52,644 bases of DNA from JAHEJB01 sp041748175 (GCA_041748175.1 JBGTDU010000058.1:1-52644); one strand, 5' to 3'. Numbered from the stretch's first letter, positions 41,704 to 51,027 are shown. A program made the numbers and translations. Notes: generated by a model from the sequence alone, not told the origin.

Positions 41704-42828
41704 CTACTTACCCAGGATATCCCGCGCCGCTTCTCTGAAGTTCGGATCGAGAAGCAGGCGCATCTCGAGCTTCCTGTTGGCCTCCGTGGTCGACCATTCA
41801 GTGAACATGTCGAATGGGACTTCCTCCAGAAACATCGCGAGAATACTCACCGGTGGATCGGATCCGCTGGCGCCGGGTTTGGGGGCCACGATGTAGACCG
41901 ATGTGAAAATGCCTGGTATGAAACCACCCTTCTTTGCAAACAGACGAAACGATTCCCTCGTTTCAGGATCATCCATCGGCCAGTCTAGAAAGTCGAGCAT
42001 GATCGCCGATACTTCCTCGGAGATCAAGGTTCGCTGATAAATCCTGGCCATTATCCCGGCGAAGTCCCGGGTGGAGCCGGTCGGAAACGAGAGCGCTGCG
42101 GCCATCTGCCCCTGGTAACCCAGACGCCTGGACATCCATTCCATTCGCTCCCGGACCTCGTCGGGGAATTTCCGGGCACTGCGGAGTCTGCGGCCAAAGC
42201 TCCACGCTCGCTCCTCCGGCACGTCCGCAGAAAGAAGTGGATCTTCGCCCAGAATGAACGGGACAACCCAGGTGACATACAAGCCATTTATGGGTACTGG
42301 AGGATCTGTGTGTTCCAGTTCCAATTGCACCACAATGTCTTCCATGGCGGCTCGGCCAAACCGCATGATCAGATAGTCCGCGGATGCATTGTCGCTGAAC
42401 CGGATCATCGCGTTGGCGATTTCGGCGAGTGTGAGTTCGTCGTTTTGCAGTCGCCCCGCTTCTCGCAGCGCCGCCATCGCGGCCTCGTGTGCACCGCCGT
42501 CCGTTCCCTGGAAGTAATAGACGTCGATGGAATCGAGAGGCACGAGCTCGTTCGGATCCAGCGCGTGTTTTTCCACGCGTTGCGCGTACTCGGCCAGAAC
42601 CAGAATCTTCATGGTCGAGGCCAACGGACGCCTGAAGTTCGCGTTGTGGTAGACGCCGCCCTCCGGATCGTCGAGCGAGTAGATCACGAGGGAAATGTCG
42701 CGCTGGCGCTGGGCAAGCAGCTCGAGAGTTGCCAAGTCGGAATCGACTTGCGCGCCAGCCGGTGCGCTCGAAATCAAAAGGGCCGTGACCAGCAACACCA
42801 TACGGGCAGACGGGACGGATCGGATCAT
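41704..42828 (-). CDS. Secreted class A beta-lactamase-fold serine hydrolase
   Basis: A 374-residue exported protein with signal peptide ending APAGAQ. Penicillin-recognising enzyme motifs are present: S71-T-M-K74 (SxxK), S145-D-N147 (SDN) and K300-G-G302 (KTG equivalent). The Glu of the omega loop in true class A enzymes is not obvious, so it may be a peptidase or amidase and not a drug-resistance enzyme. Its ATG is separated by one base from the TGA of the upstream MscS gene (TGAGATG), suggesting coupled translation. Confidence 0.82.
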   Translation of the reverse strand: MIRSVPSARMVLLVTALLISSAPAGAQVDSDLATLELLAQRQRDISLVIYSLDDPEGGVYHNANFRRPLASTMKILVLAEYAQRVEKHALDPNELVPLDSIDVYYFQGTDGGAHEAAMAALREAGRLQNDELTLAEIANAMIRFSDNASADYLIMRFGRAAMEDIVVQLELEHTDPPVPINGLYVTWVVPFILGEDPLLSADVPEERAWSFGRRLRSARKFPDEVRERMEWMSRRLGYQGQMAAALSFPTGSTRDFAGIMARIYQRTLISEEVSAIMLDFLDWPMDDPETRESFRLFAKKGGFIPGIFTSVYIVAPKPGASGSDPPVSILAMFLEEVPFDMFTEWSTTEANRKLEMRLLLDPNFREAARDILGK

Positions 42829-42829
42829 C

Positions 42830-44014
42830 TCAATCGAGTTTTAGGGGAGGAGGTGGTTCGGGAATGGTGGCCAGGCCGGTGGCGCCACTCGTCGCCCCCG
42901 GGAGCGTCCCCGGTTTGCCCTCAATGGCGTTGTAAAAGAAACGTTGCGTCGGATAGGCAAACTCGATGTCGTCGTGGACAGCAAACGCATCCAGGATGGC
43001 CTCCCAGATCTGTTGCTCGCTTCCGCGACTCCGACGGGGCTCCACGAGGTACCGCATCGTCAACTCTATTCCGGACTCGCGAACAGAGGTGTAGACGGTG
43101 GGCGTGAGCTTGGAGTAGAAGATGAGATACTCCTGCGCGGCTCGACGGAGATTGCGTTCTGCGTCCTCTGAGAGCGAGCCAGCGTGTTCCGCCGAGACAT
43201 CGAAAAGGATTTGCTTGGCCGCGCGCCAGTTGCTCTCGAACGTTACGAGGACCGCAATCTCGTTCCATACGTAGGGGAAACCGTGCGTGAAATTGATTAC
43301 GGAATCCGTGAATACCCAGCCATTCGGGAGGTGGATCACTCGCCCCGTCGACTGGCCCGCTCCGGTTTCCGTGCCTACCTCCAGAAGGGTGAACATGAAA
43401 ATCCGCTGATCGATAACGTCGCCCGTGTGCGTCCGAAGGGTAATTCGATCGCCGGGGCCGAATGGCTTTCTCCACACGATGAAGATCCAGCCGGCAAAGT
43501 TGGCGAGCGGGTCTTTCAGCGCGATGGCCATACCGGCGGACAGCAGTCCAAAGAATGTTGCGAGGGAGCCAATCGATCCGACCCAGATCCTGAAGATCAC
43601 GAACGCGCCTAGGAAGAACGCGATATAGGTCGAGGTTTTACGCAACCGGTATCGCACCCGGACATCCGGGTTCCGCCGGTATAACACATACAGAACAAGC
43701 AGCCGGACCGTCCATATGACGGCGACAATGAGCGCCGACAAGAACAGGTTGATCAGCACGCCCTTGCTGAATCCGGTGGCATCCTGCAACCCTCCGAGGA
43801 CGCCGTCAAATACACTCGATACCGCTTCAACGGTGTCTGACTCCTTCGCCCGCATCAGCGCTTCGGAGATCGCGCTCGACGTGTCATCTGACGTCCCCGG
43901 CACATCCACGCCGCCGGTTTCCACTCCCGTGCTGTCCCTGGCAACGGCCTGCATGGCCACAAACGAATCGCGAAGGGCGATTTTCAGGGAATCGGACTGA
44001 AGGAAGGCGAACAT
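42830..44014 (-). CDS. MscS-family mechanosensitive channel with long N-terminal extension
   Basis: A 394-residue channel. After ~85 residues of Ser/Asp/Val-rich sequence come three helices (VLINLFLSALIVAVIWTVRL, STYIAFFLGAFVIFRIWV, SLATFFGLLSAGMAIALKDP). TM3 is typical of MscS, then FIVWRKPFGPGDRITLRTHTGDVID and IHLPNGWVFTDSVIN. The tail ends Pro-rich. It is the first gene of a likely two-gene operon with the hydrolase downstream. It differs clearly from the shorter MscS at 35142. Confidence 0.88.
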   Translation of the reverse strand: MFAFLQSDSLKIALRDSFVAMQAVARDSTGVETGGVDVPGTSDDTSSAISEALMRAKESDTVEAVSSVFDGVLGGLQDATGFSKGVLINLFLSALIVAVIWTVRLLVLYVLYRRNPDVRVRYRLRKTSTYIAFFLGAFVIFRIWVGSIGSLATFFGLLSAGMAIALKDPLANFAGWIFIVWRKPFGPGDRITLRTHTGDVIDQRIFMFTLLEVGTETGAGQSTGRVIHLPNGWVFTDSVINFTHGFPYVWNEIAVLVTFESNWRAAKQILFDVSAEHAGSLSEDAERNLRRAAQEYLIFYSKLTPTVYTSVRESGIELTMRYLVEPRRSRGSEQQIWEAILDAFAVHDDIEFAYPTQRFFYNAIEGKPGTLPGATSGATGLATIPEPPPPLKLD

Positions 44015-44093
44015 CTGACGGGAATCGACGACTGCTGAAAGGTAGGCAAGGTGCGATTGCGTGCGTACGTGATTGCGAGGTCGATTAATCTCT

Positions 44094-44123
44094 TTTGCGC
44101 GCGATTCAGGTGAGATACCTTTG
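44094..44123 (+). promoter_or_regulatory. Candidate Bacteroidota-type promoter (TTTG / TAnnTTTG)
   Basis: TTTG at 44094-44097 and TACCTTTG at 44116-44123 with 18 nt between match the primary sigma consensus of Bacteroidota, whose usual spacer is about 19-21. It would drive the thioredoxin-fold gene starting at 44249, leaving an untranslated leader of about 115 nt. Confidence 0.45.
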
Positions 44124-44248
44124 TTGTCCAGCCTTCAACGGGCTTCCCGCTTCGTTCCGGTGAGGAGTAGCGCTGTGGCGCAACTGCAACATTGAGTAGG
44201 AAGGGACGGCGACAAATCGTCCAAGGCATCCCTTAGCTTCATCGACAA

Positions 44249-44773
44249 ATGAATATGGACCTACTACGTACTTCGCTGATCCTGGGCGCGCTGCTTACCG
44301 TTGGGGTCGGCCCCTTGTCTGCGCAGACTTTCGAGACACGCACGGAAACCGAACGCACCGTTCAGGCGATCATTGAACAGGATGGCATTCACGTCGTCCG
44401 CTTCTGGAACCCGTCGTGCGGCAACTCGCTCAGTGAACTACAGCACGGCTTGTACGAGGTGGTAGAGAACAACCCGGAAGTGACGTTCACCTTCGTGACG
44501 GTTTGGAACGACGAAGAGGCCGGGCAGGATGTCCTCGACCGCTACCTCATTCCCGAGCGCGTGACAACGTTGGTCCAGCCTGATGACGGGCCGAGCGAAG
44601 ACCGGGGCAACCGGCGCTACACCTTCCTCGGCCTCCCGGTAACGTGGACCCCGACGACGCGCATCTACCACAGAAACGGTGTGCTGGCGTACGCTTTCAA
44701 CTACGGCGAGCTACATCCGGATGCCTTCCAGCAAGCCATCGACAATACGAGGAACGCGTGGGAGCACGATTGA
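44249..44773 (+). CDS. Secreted thioredoxin-fold protein lacking the second active-site Cys
   Basis: A 174-residue protein with a signal peptide ending PLSAQ. The thioredoxin-like core reads HVVRFWNPSCGNSLSELQHG...VTFTFVTVWNDEEAGQDVLD...PVTWTPTTRIYHRNGVLAYAF. The position of CxxC is C-G-N-S, so only one Cys remains and disulfide exchange of the usual kind is unlikely; a cis-Pro-like VTWTP is present. It might act as a peroxiredoxin-like, glutathionylation or binding protein. It ends 2 nt before the stop of the convergent beta-propeller gene. Confidence 0.68.
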   Translation: MNMDLLRTSLILGALLTVGVGPLSAQTFETRTETERTVQAIIEQDGIHVVRFWNPSCGNSLSELQHGLYEVVENNPEVTFTFVTVWNDEEAGQDVLDRYLIPERVTTLVQPDDGPSEDRGNRRYTFLGLPVTWTPTTRIYHRNGVLAYAFNYGELHPDAFQQAIDNTRNAWEHD

Positions 44774-44775
44774 GC

Positions 44776-46635
44776 TCACCTCAGCAGTGTCAACCGCTGC
44801 GTAAAGGCCTGTGTGCTCCCGGGGCTCTCCGGCTCCATCACGCCACGCACGATATAGAGCCCGCTGGCCAGCCGGCTGCCGTCGAGGATGGCTTCATGGC
44901 GGCCCGCCTCGTAGCGCCCGTCGGCAAGCGTAGCGATGCGGCGGCCCAGCACATCATAGACTGTCAGGGCAACGTTAGCCGCCTCGGGTAGCGTAAACGG
45001 AATTGTTGCTGAAGGGTTGAACGGGTTGGGGTACGCCGGGAGCAGGGCGAAGGCGGTAGGTACTGCCGGTTCTTCCTCCCCGGCCACCGGGAAGCCACCG
45101 CCGTCCAGATAGGCGGCAACGAACATGTCATTGAAGAACTTGTCGTCTGGATGCTGGACGAGCAGGTGCTCATCCGGGCTGGGGTTCACATCCAGCGAGT
45201 CCCGGAAATGGCCCACAACCGCCAGCCGGGCGCCCGGACGAGGAGCGATGCCCTGGCCCTTCCCGGCCCCCGGGACCGCCTCGCTGTTGAGCGGGATCGC
45301 CCAGCGATACATGCCGTCTGCGGTGTAGGAGGCGACGTAGGGATCGCTCGACCCCGTGAGAATAGCCGTCGCGAGCGGGTCCGGGTCGAAGTCGAACGAA
45401 TCCGAGAACGAGCCCGTCGTCAGCAGGTGGCCCGAGGCGTCCAGCGAGACGTCCTCGACTAGGGAGCCCAGCAGAAAGGCCCACCGGAACGCGCCGCTCG
45501 GCGTGTACGACGCCAGGAAGCCGTTGCCGAAGGCGCTCAGGGGCGTGAGCACGTGCTCGCCGACGGGATCCGGGTCCAGGTCGGTCGGGCCGTTCAGCTC
45601 GCCGCCCAGATAGAGGTTGCCCGCGGCGTCGACGGCCAGGGCAGTTCCCCACGTCTGCTCACCGGGCGAGCCCAGGTTGAAGGCCCACCGGTACTCGCCC
45701 GCTACGCCATAACTAGCAAGAAAAACATCTGGAGTGCCGCCATTGCCTCCAATAGGAACCAGAACCGCTTCGCCTACCTCGTCCGGATCAAAGTCTGCCT
45801 CAAACAGGAAAACGCCCGTCATGTAGGCGTTCTCCTGAAAGTCGAACGCCACATCCGCACTGTATCCAGTGTCAAAAGGAACGTTGTCGCCCCCGTCCAC
45901 CTCAAATGCCCACCGGTACTCCGCATTCGGCCCGTAGCGAGCCAGGAAGATGCATGCGCCGCGGTCGCACGTGATCTCGGCCACCTGAGTCGAATCCGGG
46001 TCGAAGTCCGAGAACGTGCGAAACGAGCCGGTGACCGCGATATCACCTGCCGCCGAGACGGCGACTCCTTCACCGGAATTGGACCCTGGAATCACCGGAT
46101 CGATGATGGGCCCGCCCAGCGGAAAGGCCCATACGAAGTCACCCTCGCCATCGTAGCGCGCGACGAATATAGCGCCCTCGAAGCCTATGATAGAAAGCAG
46201 GACTTCGCTATCCGGATCTGGGTCGAAATCCGTCTCACCGCGAAAAAAGCCCGTAACGACCTCTCCACCTCCAGGATACGTTTGAATGTCGTTTCCCAAT
46301 GTGCTCGTCCCCTCCCCACCAATGTTGAATGCCCATTGGTAGTCTCCCGACGTCGAATAGCTCGCAAGGAACAAATCGCTTAGTCCAATTTCTTTCAAGA
46401 GCGCACTATTTACGGGATCGGGGTCAAAGTCTACCGTGCTACTGAACCAGCCGGTGACATAGATATTGCCCTGTGAATCGCTGCTAACCGCCATCGCATC
46501 ATCACGGGAGTCGCCGCCGATAGAGAAGGCGTACTGCGCACTGCAATGGTTGGATAGGTAGAACAGCGAAAAGCCAACCAGCTGAAGGGAGCGCAGCAAT
46601 CGTCCGTGCATCCGACTTCTTGATCGTACAAACAT
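44776..46635 (-). CDS. T9SS-exported SBBP-type beta-propeller protein
   Basis: A 619-residue surface or secreted protein. After a leader (LLRSLQLVGFSLFYLSNHCS) come repeats of about 60 residues with DSQGNIYVTGWFSSTVDFDP, LASYSTSGDYQWAFNIGG and variants. These are the SBBP propeller pattern, with DFDPDP as a likely calcium-binding loop. The last ~85 residues are a T9SS sorting domain (PNPFNPSATIPFTLPEAANV). AGGAGG at 46641-46646 lies 5 nt before the ATG at 46635, which I prefer to the adjacent ATG at 46638. That AGGAGG begins right at the stop of the upstream orphan T9SS frame, so the two are coupled. Confidence 0.85.
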   Translation of the reverse strand: MFVRSRSRMHGRLLRSLQLVGFSLFYLSNHCSAQYAFSIGGDSRDDAMAVSSDSQGNIYVTGWFSSTVDFDPDPVNSALLKEIGLSDLFLASYSTSGDYQWAFNIGGEGTSTLGNDIQTYPGGGEVVTGFFRGETDFDPDPDSEVLLSIIGFEGAIFVARYDGEGDFVWAFPLGGPIIDPVIPGSNSGEGVAVSAAGDIAVTGSFRTFSDFDPDSTQVAEITCDRGACIFLARYGPNAEYRWAFEVDGGDNVPFDTGYSADVAFDFQENAYMTGVFLFEADFDPDEVGEAVLVPIGGNGGTPDVFLASYGVAGEYRWAFNLGSPGEQTWGTALAVDAAGNLYLGGELNGPTDLDPDPVGEHVLTPLSAFGNGFLASYTPSGAFRWAFLLGSLVEDVSLDASGHLLTTGSFSDSFDFDPDPLATAILTGSSDPYVASYTADGMYRWAIPLNSEAVPGAGKGQGIAPRPGARLAVVGHFRDSLDVNPSPDEHLLVQHPDDKFFNDMFVAAYLDGGGFPVAGEEEPAVPTAFALLPAYPNPFNPSATIPFTLPEAANVALTVYDVLGRRIATLADGRYEAGRHEAILDGSRLASGLYIVRGVMEPESPGSTQAFTQRLTLLR

Positions 46636-46644
46636 CATAGCCTC

Positions 46645-46926
46645 CTATTTGAGCAGCGTCAGCCGTTGCGTGAAGACGCGGGCGGAGCCATCGGCGTCCG
46701 GCTCGATAGCAGCCCGCACGATATAAAGCCCGCTCGCCAGCCGGCTGCCGTCGAAGATGGCTTCATGGCGGCCCGCCTCGTAGCGGCCGTCGGCAAGTGT
46801 GGCGATGCGGCGGCCCAGCACATCATAGACTGTCAGGGCAACGTTAGCCGCCTCGGGTAGCGCAAACGGAATTGTTGCTGAAGGGTTGAACGGGTTGGGG
46901 TAGGCGGTTTCCAGTGAAAATTGCAT
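46645..46926 (-). CDS. Orphan T9SS C-terminal sorting domain (remnant or minimal gene)
   Basis: A 93-codon frame consisting almost only of a T9SS sorting domain (PNPFNPSATIPFALPEAANV...GLYIVRAAIEPD). It is nearly identical to the tail of the next gene; over about 160 nt (46748-46909 versus 44879-45040) I count about six differences. Only seven residues (MQFSLET) precede the domain and there is no signal peptide, so export is impossible as it stands. Its stop overlaps the ribosome binding site of the downstream gene. Most likely it is the 3' end of a deleted paralogue or a recombination product. Confidence 0.6.
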   Translation of the reverse strand: MQFSLETAYPNPFNPSATIPFALPEAANVALTVYDVLGRRIATLADGRYEAGRHEAIFDGSRLASGLYIVRAAIEPDADGSARVFTQRLTLLK

Positions 46927-47169
46927 AGGTACCCATCAATTAACGTCAGGGATTCACCCAGCCGTGAAGGCGAAGAGTCCGCACGGCGCTCGATAAGGCC
47001 TGCCGTGGAGGTGAGGGGGCCGACTGATTGGTACTAATTAGGGGATTTTGGAGGAGAAAACAAGGGCTTTGCTGAGATCAGGTGAAGCTTCGACCTCTCC
47101 AACGTGTTGGACCCCGTCGTTATCTTCGGCGCTTCGGCGCTACGACGCGCCACGACTTAACGAATCGGC
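46927..47169. other. Divergent gap upstream of the DUF2723 gene
   Basis: About 240 bases holding the promoters of the DUF2723 gene and the T9SS pair. A purine-rich stretch (ggaggagaaaac near 47050) lies too far from the ATG at 47170 to be its ribosome site. No RNA gene or clear promoter consensus was found. Confidence 0.4.
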
Positions 47170-50067
47170 ATGACCGGCAAGAAGATCGACCGCCTTGTGG
47201 CGGCGGGCGTATTCCTCTACGCGCTCGTCGTCTACTTCCTCACGATGGCCGAGACGGCGCCCTTCTGGGACGCCGGCGAGTTCATTGCCAGCGTGTACGG
47301 TTTGCAGGTGATGCACCCGCCGGGCGCACCGTTTTACATCCTCGTAGGGCGGTTCTTTACGTTCTTCGCGCCGCTGTTTGGAGGATTGACACCCGAACCC
47401 GTCGCGTTCTCCGTCAACCTTATCTCCGTGCTGGCGAGTGCGCTGACCGTCCTTCTCACCCATCTCGTCATCGTGCGGCTCGTCCGCATCTGGAAGGGCA
47501 ATCCGGATACATGGAGTGGCGCGGATCGGCTGGTCGCCAACGCGGGCGGTGTGGTGGGCGCGCTCACATTTGCGGTGACGGATTCCTTCTGGTTCAACGC
47601 CGTCGAGGCCGAAGTCTATGCGCTCTCGATGCTCTTCACGGCACTGGTCGTTTGGCTCATCCTGCGCTGGCGCGAGGAAACGCTGGTCGAAGAAGCCGAT
47701 CTCCGCGCACGCGGCCAGCACCCCTTCGGCCTCAAAGCCGACCGGCATCTCCTGCTCATTGCGTACATCTTCGGTCTGGCGATCGGCGTCCACCTGTTGA
47801 ATCTGCTGGCCGTTTTCTTCATCACGCTGGTGGTTTTCTTCACCAAGGTGGACCGCGAAGACTGGCCGACCGGACGGCGCTGGGTTGGGATTGCGGCATC
47901 AGGTATGGTCGGCGCGCTGGCTTTCTTTGCGATCTATCCGGGCATCATCCAGTGGCTGCCTGAAGGGGCGGAAGCACTCGGCTCGCCCACCCTCTTCTTC
48001 TTCGTCGTCGTTGCCCTGTTGATAGCGGGTGTTGTCGTTACGCAGCGCCGGAAGATGCCCATCGCGAACCTCATCGCACTCTCGATAGTGATGGTGATGC
48101 TGGGGTATTCGACGTACGGCCTCATCCTGGTCCGCTCTGCTGCCGATCCGCCCATCGACCTGAACGACCCCGAGACGGGCGAGGCGTTCGTGAGCTACCT
48201 CAAACGCGAGCAATACGGCTCAACGCCCCTTCTGAAAGGTTTCACCTACGACGACGAATCGGGCGGGGTGGGCTATGAAGTGGATCCGAGGTCGGGCGAA
48301 CTGAGAGAGGCGAGCGAGGTCTCCTTTCCGCGCCGCTGGTCGCCGGAGCCCGCGCACGCCGAGGTTTACGGCCAGTACAGTTCCGACATGGACTATTTCT
48401 GGCGCTACCAGATCGGCCACATGTATGTCCGCTACTTTATGTGGCAATTTGTCGGCAAGGCGGGCGACTACCAGGACGCGAACTGGATCTCCGGGCTCTT
48501 CGGTGAAGCGCAGACGGCGTCCTTCCGAACTCCGAGCGAGTTGGCCAGCCGGAATGCCTATTGGGGGCTTCCGCTGCTTCTGGGGCTTATCGGCATGGCC
48601 TTCCACTTCGTCCGCGACTGGCGGCGGGCATTTGCCGTGCTGATCCTGTTCTTTGTCACCGGCATCGGCATCATCATCTACCTCAACCAGTATCCGAATC
48701 AACCGAGGGAGCGCGATTACTCGTACGTGGCGTCGTTTTTCGCCTTTACGCTTTGGGTAGGTCTTGGCGCCACCGGGTTGATGGAACTCGCTACGGACGC
48801 CATGAAAAGCTCATCGGCGTCGGTGCAAAAATCCGCATCCATTGCACTGGCCGTTCTGCTATTCGCGCTCGTGCCGGGGCGGATGCTGACGGAAAACTTC
48901 CACGATCACGACCGATCCGGCCGACGCCTCGCGAGCGATTTTGCCAACAATATGCTGGAAAGCGTTGCGCCAAACGCCATCATCTTTACGAACGGCGACA
49001 ACGACACCTACCCTCTGTGGTACATGCAGAACGTGATGGGCGTGCGGCCGGATGTCCGCGTCGTGAACCTGTCGCTTCTCAACACGCCGTGGTACATCCT
49101 GCAGTTGAAAGACCAGTGGGCCCTGAGCGCGGCACCCCTTCCTATGACGATGTCGGACGAGGACATTGCCGCCATTCGCCCGGTCGAATTTGAACCCGCC
49201 GACCTGACGCTGCCCGTCTCGCCCGAGCGTTTTGTTGACGAGACTATTCGTGAATTGGCCGACACGACCGGCATTGGCACGTCGATGACCTGGCGTGTTG
49301 AGGGGCGACCGCTTGGCCAGGATACGCGCCTGCTCTACGTCGCCGACCGGGCGGCCCTCGACATCATCGTCGCGGCTGCGCGAGAAGGCTGGCGACGGCC
49401 TATTTACTTTGCATCCACGGTCGCGCAGGATTCCGAACTCAATCTCCAGCCGTTTTTCCAGGATGAGGGCCTGGCGCGCCGTGTGATGCCGTTCCGGACC
49501 AACGGAGGCCCGGACGGGCGCGTCGTTCCCGAAATCACGCTGCGCCGCTTCAACAATTACGTCTTCCGCAATCTGGATAATCCGGATGTGTACTACGACG
49601 AGAATAGCCGCAACATGGCCGACACCTACCGCCGCGTGTTTGCATCGGCAGCGACAGAAATGGCCATCCAGGGGCGCACCGATGAAGCCCGGGCCCTCCT
49701 TCAGCGGGTCCGGGAAGACGTGTCGGCCGATGTCATTCCACCCAGCTTTCTTTCACTCTACCTCGCCGCGGAGGCCTATCAAGCTCTCGGCGACACGCAA
49801 GGATTGATTGAGGCGCTGAAGCCTGCCGAAGACCTTGCGATCGAAGCGCTTTCAAATCCGGGTCGGTCTTCGCAAGAGCAGGGCGCGCAGTTCACCCAGT
49901 TTATCCAGCGGTCCTATCTATCCAACGAAGCTTTCGAGGCCGCCTCCGCATTTTACGACCGGCTCGCCGAGGCAACCGGCGACCCGTCTCTTCGGCAGGA
50001 CGCGGACCAGATTCAACAGCGTTTCGAGGCTCCTCCGCCCGCTCCGACGCCACCCGATGGCGGATAA
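47170..50067 (+). CDS. DUF2723 membrane glycosyltransferase-like protein
   Basis: A 965-residue polytopic protein of the DUF2723 (PMT-like GT-C) group related to eukaryotic TMEM260 O-mannosyltransferase. The family signature is near the start: TMAETAPFWDAGEFIASVYG and LQVMHPPGAPFYILVGRFF, the first loop bearing the catalytic-type Asp/Glu. About a dozen helices run to residue ~580, then a soluble C-terminal region containing NGDNDTYPLWYMQNVMGVRP and tetratricopeptide-like helices near the end. The expected role is sugar transfer to exported proteins, with a lipid-linked donor; acceptor unknown. Confidence 0.9.
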   Translation: MTGKKIDRLVAAGVFLYALVVYFLTMAETAPFWDAGEFIASVYGLQVMHPPGAPFYILVGRFFTFFAPLFGGLTPEPVAFSVNLISVLASALTVLLTHLVIVRLVRIWKGNPDTWSGADRLVANAGGVVGALTFAVTDSFWFNAVEAEVYALSMLFTALVVWLILRWREETLVEEADLRARGQHPFGLKADRHLLLIAYIFGLAIGVHLLNLLAVFFITLVVFFTKVDREDWPTGRRWVGIAASGMVGALAFFAIYPGIIQWLPEGAEALGSPTLFFFVVVALLIAGVVVTQRRKMPIANLIALSIVMVMLGYSTYGLILVRSAADPPIDLNDPETGEAFVSYLKREQYGSTPLLKGFTYDDESGGVGYEVDPRSGELREASEVSFPRRWSPEPAHAEVYGQYSSDMDYFWRYQIGHMYVRYFMWQFVGKAGDYQDANWISGLFGEAQTASFRTPSELASRNAYWGLPLLLGLIGMAFHFVRDWRRAFAVLILFFVTGIGIIIYLNQYPNQPRERDYSYVASFFAFTLWVGLGATGLMELATDAMKSSSASVQKSASIALAVLLFALVPGRMLTENFHDHDRSGRRLASDFANNMLESVAPNAIIFTNGDNDTYPLWYMQNVMGVRPDVRVVNLSLLNTPWYILQLKDQWALSAAPLPMTMSDEDIAAIRPVEFEPADLTLPVSPERFVDETIRELADTTGIGTSMTWRVEGRPLGQDTRLLYVADRAALDIIVAAAREGWRRPIYFASTVAQDSELNLQPFFQDEGLARRVMPFRTNGGPDGRVVPEITLRRFNNYVFRNLDNPDVYYDENSRNMADTYRRVFASAATEMAIQGRTDEARALLQRVREDVSADVIPPSFLSLYLAAEAYQALGDTQGLIEALKPAEDLAIEALSNPGRSSQEQGAQFTQFIQRSYLSNEAFEAASAFYDRLAEATGDPSLRQDADQIQQRFEAPPPAPTPPDGG

Positions 50068-50107
50068 GCTTCAGCCGCGAACATAGCCCTGTCGTACCTT
50101 CACGGCC

Positions 50108-50554
50108 ATGGCGTACACCTTCACAGAAACAGATTTCGATCGCATTGCGGCTGCGTTGGGCGTTTCCGCCGAGCGTCAGGGAGCGACTGTTCGCTATTCG
50201 CTCGTCCACGCCGAAAGCGGTCGTCGGCTGGCCGTGGAGATCACGCCGGACATACCGCTCCCGAACAATATTGCCGCGGATCCGAGCACGGCTTTGGTCT
50301 CCGTATATGGTGCCAACGCATTCTTGCAACTGCAGGGATGCACGGGCCTGGTGGCGTCCGAGGAACTGGGAGAGGTGATCTTCTTCGCCAGGCGAGATGG
50401 CCGCGTGAGCGGCCTGGTTGTCGAGCAAATGGCGGGATGCTCGCTCTACGCCAACGTCTCCGAAAAGCTGCTTTCGGCGGATTTCACGCAGCTTCCTGCC
50501 GAAATCATGATGAGCGCGGTGGCCCTCTCAATGAGCGAACCGCTGTTCGATTGA
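50108..50554 (+). CDS. Conserved-looking hypothetical protein upstream of ybeY
   Basis: A 148-residue soluble protein of unrecognised family, with no signal peptide or membrane helix. It reads as beta-rich in the middle (RLAVEITPDI, ALVSVYGANAFLQLQG, EVIFFARRDGRVSGLVVEQM) with a helical C-terminus. Codon use matches neighbours. Its TGA overlaps the likely TTG start of ybeY by 4 nt, so the two are probably translated from one transcript. Confidence 0.65.
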   Translation: MAYTFTETDFDRIAAALGVSAERQGATVRYSLVHAESGRRLAVEITPDIPLPNNIAADPSTALVSVYGANAFLQLQGCTGLVASEELGEVIFFARRDGRVSGLVVEQMAGCSLYANVSEKLLSADFTQLPAEIMMSAVALSMSEPLFD

Positions 50555-51027
50555 ACGACGGCGGAGCGAGGGCATCGAGCGAGGATTGTGGCTCGGCCGG
50601 CAAGCTCGTCGTGCATTTCGCCCACCGCGAGCTCCTCCTGAATGAGGAGCAGATTCGAGAGGTGGTTGCAAGCGCCGTCGTCGGCGAGGGGTTTTCGATC
50701 CGCGAACTGAGCATCGTACTTGCGGACCATGAAACGGTGCGCGATCTCAACCGCGAATGGCTTGGACACGACTACGAAACCGACGTCGTTTCATTCCCAC
50801 TTGATGACGCCGCACTGGCAGAAGGTCTAGTTGACGGAGAGATCTATGTAGATCTGGACACCGCGGCAGAACGCGCGCCCGACTTCGCAACCTCGTTTGA
50901 AAACGAGGCGCTGCGGTACGTCATTCACGGCCTCCTCCATTTGATGGGCTACGACGACTCGACCGGCGAAAAGCGCGAAGCGATGCGGCGCCTGGAGGAT
51001 CGCTATCTCCGAGTCGGCGGCGACTGA
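50551..51027 (+). CDS. ybeY: Endoribonuclease YbeY (rRNA maturation)
   Basis: A 158-residue zinc-dependent RNase for 16S rRNA 3' processing and ribosome quality control. Core motifs: LNREWLGHDYETDVVSFPLD and the zinc site HGLLHLMGYDDSTGEKREAM. The canonical HGxLHLxGYDH ends in His; here that position is Asp (GYDD), a change common in Bacteroidota YbeY. I chose the TTG at 50551, which overlaps the preceding TGA and gives normal length; GTG at 50611 is an alternative. The open frame continues to 50338 but runs antiparallel in content to the upstream gene's frame. Confidence 0.88.
   Translation: MNDGGARASSEDCGSAGKLVVHFAHRELLLNEEQIREVVASAVVGEGFSIRELSIVLADHETVRDLNREWLGHDYETDVVSFPLDDAALAEGLVDGEIYVDLDTAAERAPDFATSFENEALRYVIHGLLHLMGYDDSTGEKREAMRRLEDRYLRVGGD

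Noticed and set aside
41704..42828. Acquired beta-lactamase resistance gene
   Set aside because: SxxK, SDN and KGG are present but the omega-loop Glu motif is not evident and the setting is chromosomal housekeeping; resistance cannot be claimed.
50338..50550. Longer YbeY starting at 50338
   Set aside because: The extra 71 codons overlap the well-formed upstream gene in another frame and have no YbeY similarity.
50551..51027. YbeY inactivated by loss of the third zinc-site His (GYDD)
   Set aside because: An Asp-containing variant of this motif is usual in Bacteroidota YbeY, so it is not evidence of decay.
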